A DNA stretch of 64,000 nt, from contig NZ_VLLC01000001.1 of the NCBI RefSeq assembly GCF_007830435.1, forward strand, positions 206,007 through 270,006. Direction: 5' to 3'. Shown here one piece after another: positions 63,170 to 64,000 of the stretch. The DNA comes from Desulfobotulus alkaliphilus. GTDB taxonomy: Bacteria > Desulfobacterota > Desulfobacteria > Desulfobacterales > ASO4-4. Position 1 is the first letter of the stretch. Every line of letters starts with the position of its first letter. The position numbers and the translations under genes were made by a program. The notes under the pieces were generated by a model, which did no database searches, was not told where the DNA came from, and saw nothing but the letters and a program-made list of their open reading frames with translations.

Positions 63170-64000
63170 TCAGTCCTCCTGCACCTCCTGCCCTCCTTCC
63201 ATGGCCGCTATCCTTCCTGCGGCTTCCTCCGTCATGAACTCCTCAAAGGCATAATGGGCCCTGCCCGCCTCCTTTGCTATCCGGAGGGTGTCCGCAGGAC
63301 TGAACTTCATGTTGGTGGGGCAAGGGGTATAAATCTGGATATAGGTGGGCCCCAGTTCCCTTGCAAGGAGAATGGCCCTGTTCACAGCCATACCAAGTCG
63401 TTTCGGGCTGGCGATGGTGACTTTTGCCCCATAGACACAGCCTGCGGTCCTTGCCATTTCAAAAACAGGAATTTTCTTGAAATTTTTCCCCTTTGGCGCC
63501 ATGTGCAGCACCTGCCCTTCGGGAGACATCCCGCTTTCCTGACCGCCGGTATTGCCGTACACCTCATTGTCCAGCATGATGGTGCTGATCTTTTCCCCCC
63601 TGAACCAGGAATGCAGGGTCATGTCCAGACCGATATCGGCAATGCCACCGTCTCCGGCCATCACCACCACGTCCTTATCCTTATCCGGATACCGGATGGA
63701 AAGCATGCGCTTCAGACCAGAAGCAACGGAATTCTGATTGCCGAAAGCGGTATTGGAGTAGTTCAGTGCCGTCTGGGAAAGGGCAAAGAAGGAACAGCCG
63801 GGAGTCCCCACCACCAGAGTATCTTCCGGGGCGGGCAGTGCGGCAAGGGCCAGACGCACACCCAGAGACACGCCGCACCCGGCACAGTGGGGGTGCTCCT
63901 CGGTAATTTCCTTAAAACTGCCGAGATCTTTGATACCCACAGATTTTCCGTGGGGGCCCCTGTCCACCAGGTCCCTGTAATCCTCCGGCAGAATATGGGC
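63170..64000 (-). CDS. 2-oxoacid:ferredoxin oxidoreductase, TPP-binding beta subunit (N-terminus beyond window)
   Basis: The TPP subunit of a pyruvate- or other 2-oxoacid:ferredoxin oxidoreductase, which decarboxylates the acid to acyl-CoA and passes electrons to ferredoxin. Features: HPHCAGCGVSLGVRLAL near the N-terminus (cysteines for a cluster), GTPGCSFFA, the TPP motif VVMAGDGGIADIGLD with NEVYGNTGGQ, and YTPCPTNMKF. The frame is open to the right edge (AHILPEDYRDLVDRG before the GTG at 63967), so the real start is probably outside. The exact substrate (pyruvate, branched 2-oxoacid or aryl pyruvate) cannot be assigned. The alpha and gamma subunits presumably lie to the right. Confidence 0.88.
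   Translation of the reverse strand, partial: AHILPEDYRDLVDRGPHGKSVGIKDLGSFKEITEEHPHCAGCGVSLGVRLALAALPAPEDTLVVGTPGCSFFALSQTALNYSNTAFGNQNSVASGLKRMLSIRYPDKDKDVVVMAGDGGIADIGLDMTLHSWFRGEKISTIMLDNEVYGNTGGQESGMSPEGQVLHMAPKGKNFKKIPVFEMARTAGCVYGAKVTIASPKRLGMAVNRAILLARELGPTYIQIYTPCPTNMKFSPADTLRIAKEAGRAHYAFEEFMTEEAAGRIAAMEGGQEVQED

Overview
The window reads as chromosomal DNA of a Gram-negative bacterium, most probably a member of the Desulfobacterota (the former deltaproteobacteria, for example a sulfate reducer of the Desulfobacteraceae type). This is an inference from gene content and not from a search. The signs are an EF-G of the spirochaete/mitochondrial subclass, a PurS-PurL fusion with a separate PurQ, an N-terminally shortened EF-Ts, a CoA ligase next to an ACT protein, a 2-oxoacid:ferredoxin oxidoreductase beta subunit, Mpl murein recycling, CmoAB, and an AMIN-amidase. 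No phage, plasmid, CRISPR, rRNA or tRNA gene was recognised, and no transposase gene is present.

Layout. 1-9.3 kb: the end of a SnoaL-like protein, a methyl-accepting chemotaxis protein, then a signalling cluster on the plus strand (STAS-like/PilZ protein, membrane PP2C phosphatase, HATPase anti-sigma kinase, STAS antagonist, hybrid histidine kinase). 9.3-13 kb: an alpha/beta hydrolase, then divergent ilvC and ilvY sharing a likely IlvY operator. 13-21 kb, minus strand: two Hsp70-family ATPases, mpl and hemL. 21-31 kb: a divergent KptA-like protein, cmoAB, a UPF0280 protein, and a plus-strand run of LapA-like protein, mutS, murein amidase and HIT protein. 31-35.7 kb, minus strand: ACT protein, paaK, crotonase, azlD and azlC; azlC is preceded by a candidate leader-peptide attenuator. 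36-42.8 kb: EF-G, a CheX-like protein, an M48 protease coupled to a DUF898 membrane protein, and an FGE-sulfatase-domain lipoprotein. 42.9-59.5 kb, minus strand: purL-purQ, then the classic rpsB-tsf-pyrH-frr-uppS-cdsA-dxr-rseP run, preceded by rho-rpmE-prfA-prmC and coaE. 59.7-64 kb: adk, rpsU and folC on the plus strand, and the oxidoreductase beta subunit on the minus strand.

The main non-coding signal is a dispersed repeat family present five times. Its ends begin GTAA, and two copies carry exact 8-bp direct repeats at their borders (ACAGAATC and AAAAAACG). Those are the hallmarks of IS66-type transposition, so I read it as a non-autonomous IS66-related element (MITE). Some copies contain smaller palindromic hairpins nested inside them. 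Other repeats are a second MITE-like family (two copies), twin GGGCAGGC palindromes, inverted arrays of a 9-bp unit around the smaller Hsp70 gene, and a large branched inverted repeat near the right edge.

The most testable regulatory idea is the azlCD leader. A 22-codon reading frame with a strong ribosome binding site and an Ile/Leu-rich stretch sits directly before an intrinsic terminator. A segment inside the reading frame can pair with the terminator loop and 3' arm in a mutually exclusive way, as in classical amino-acid operon attenuators.
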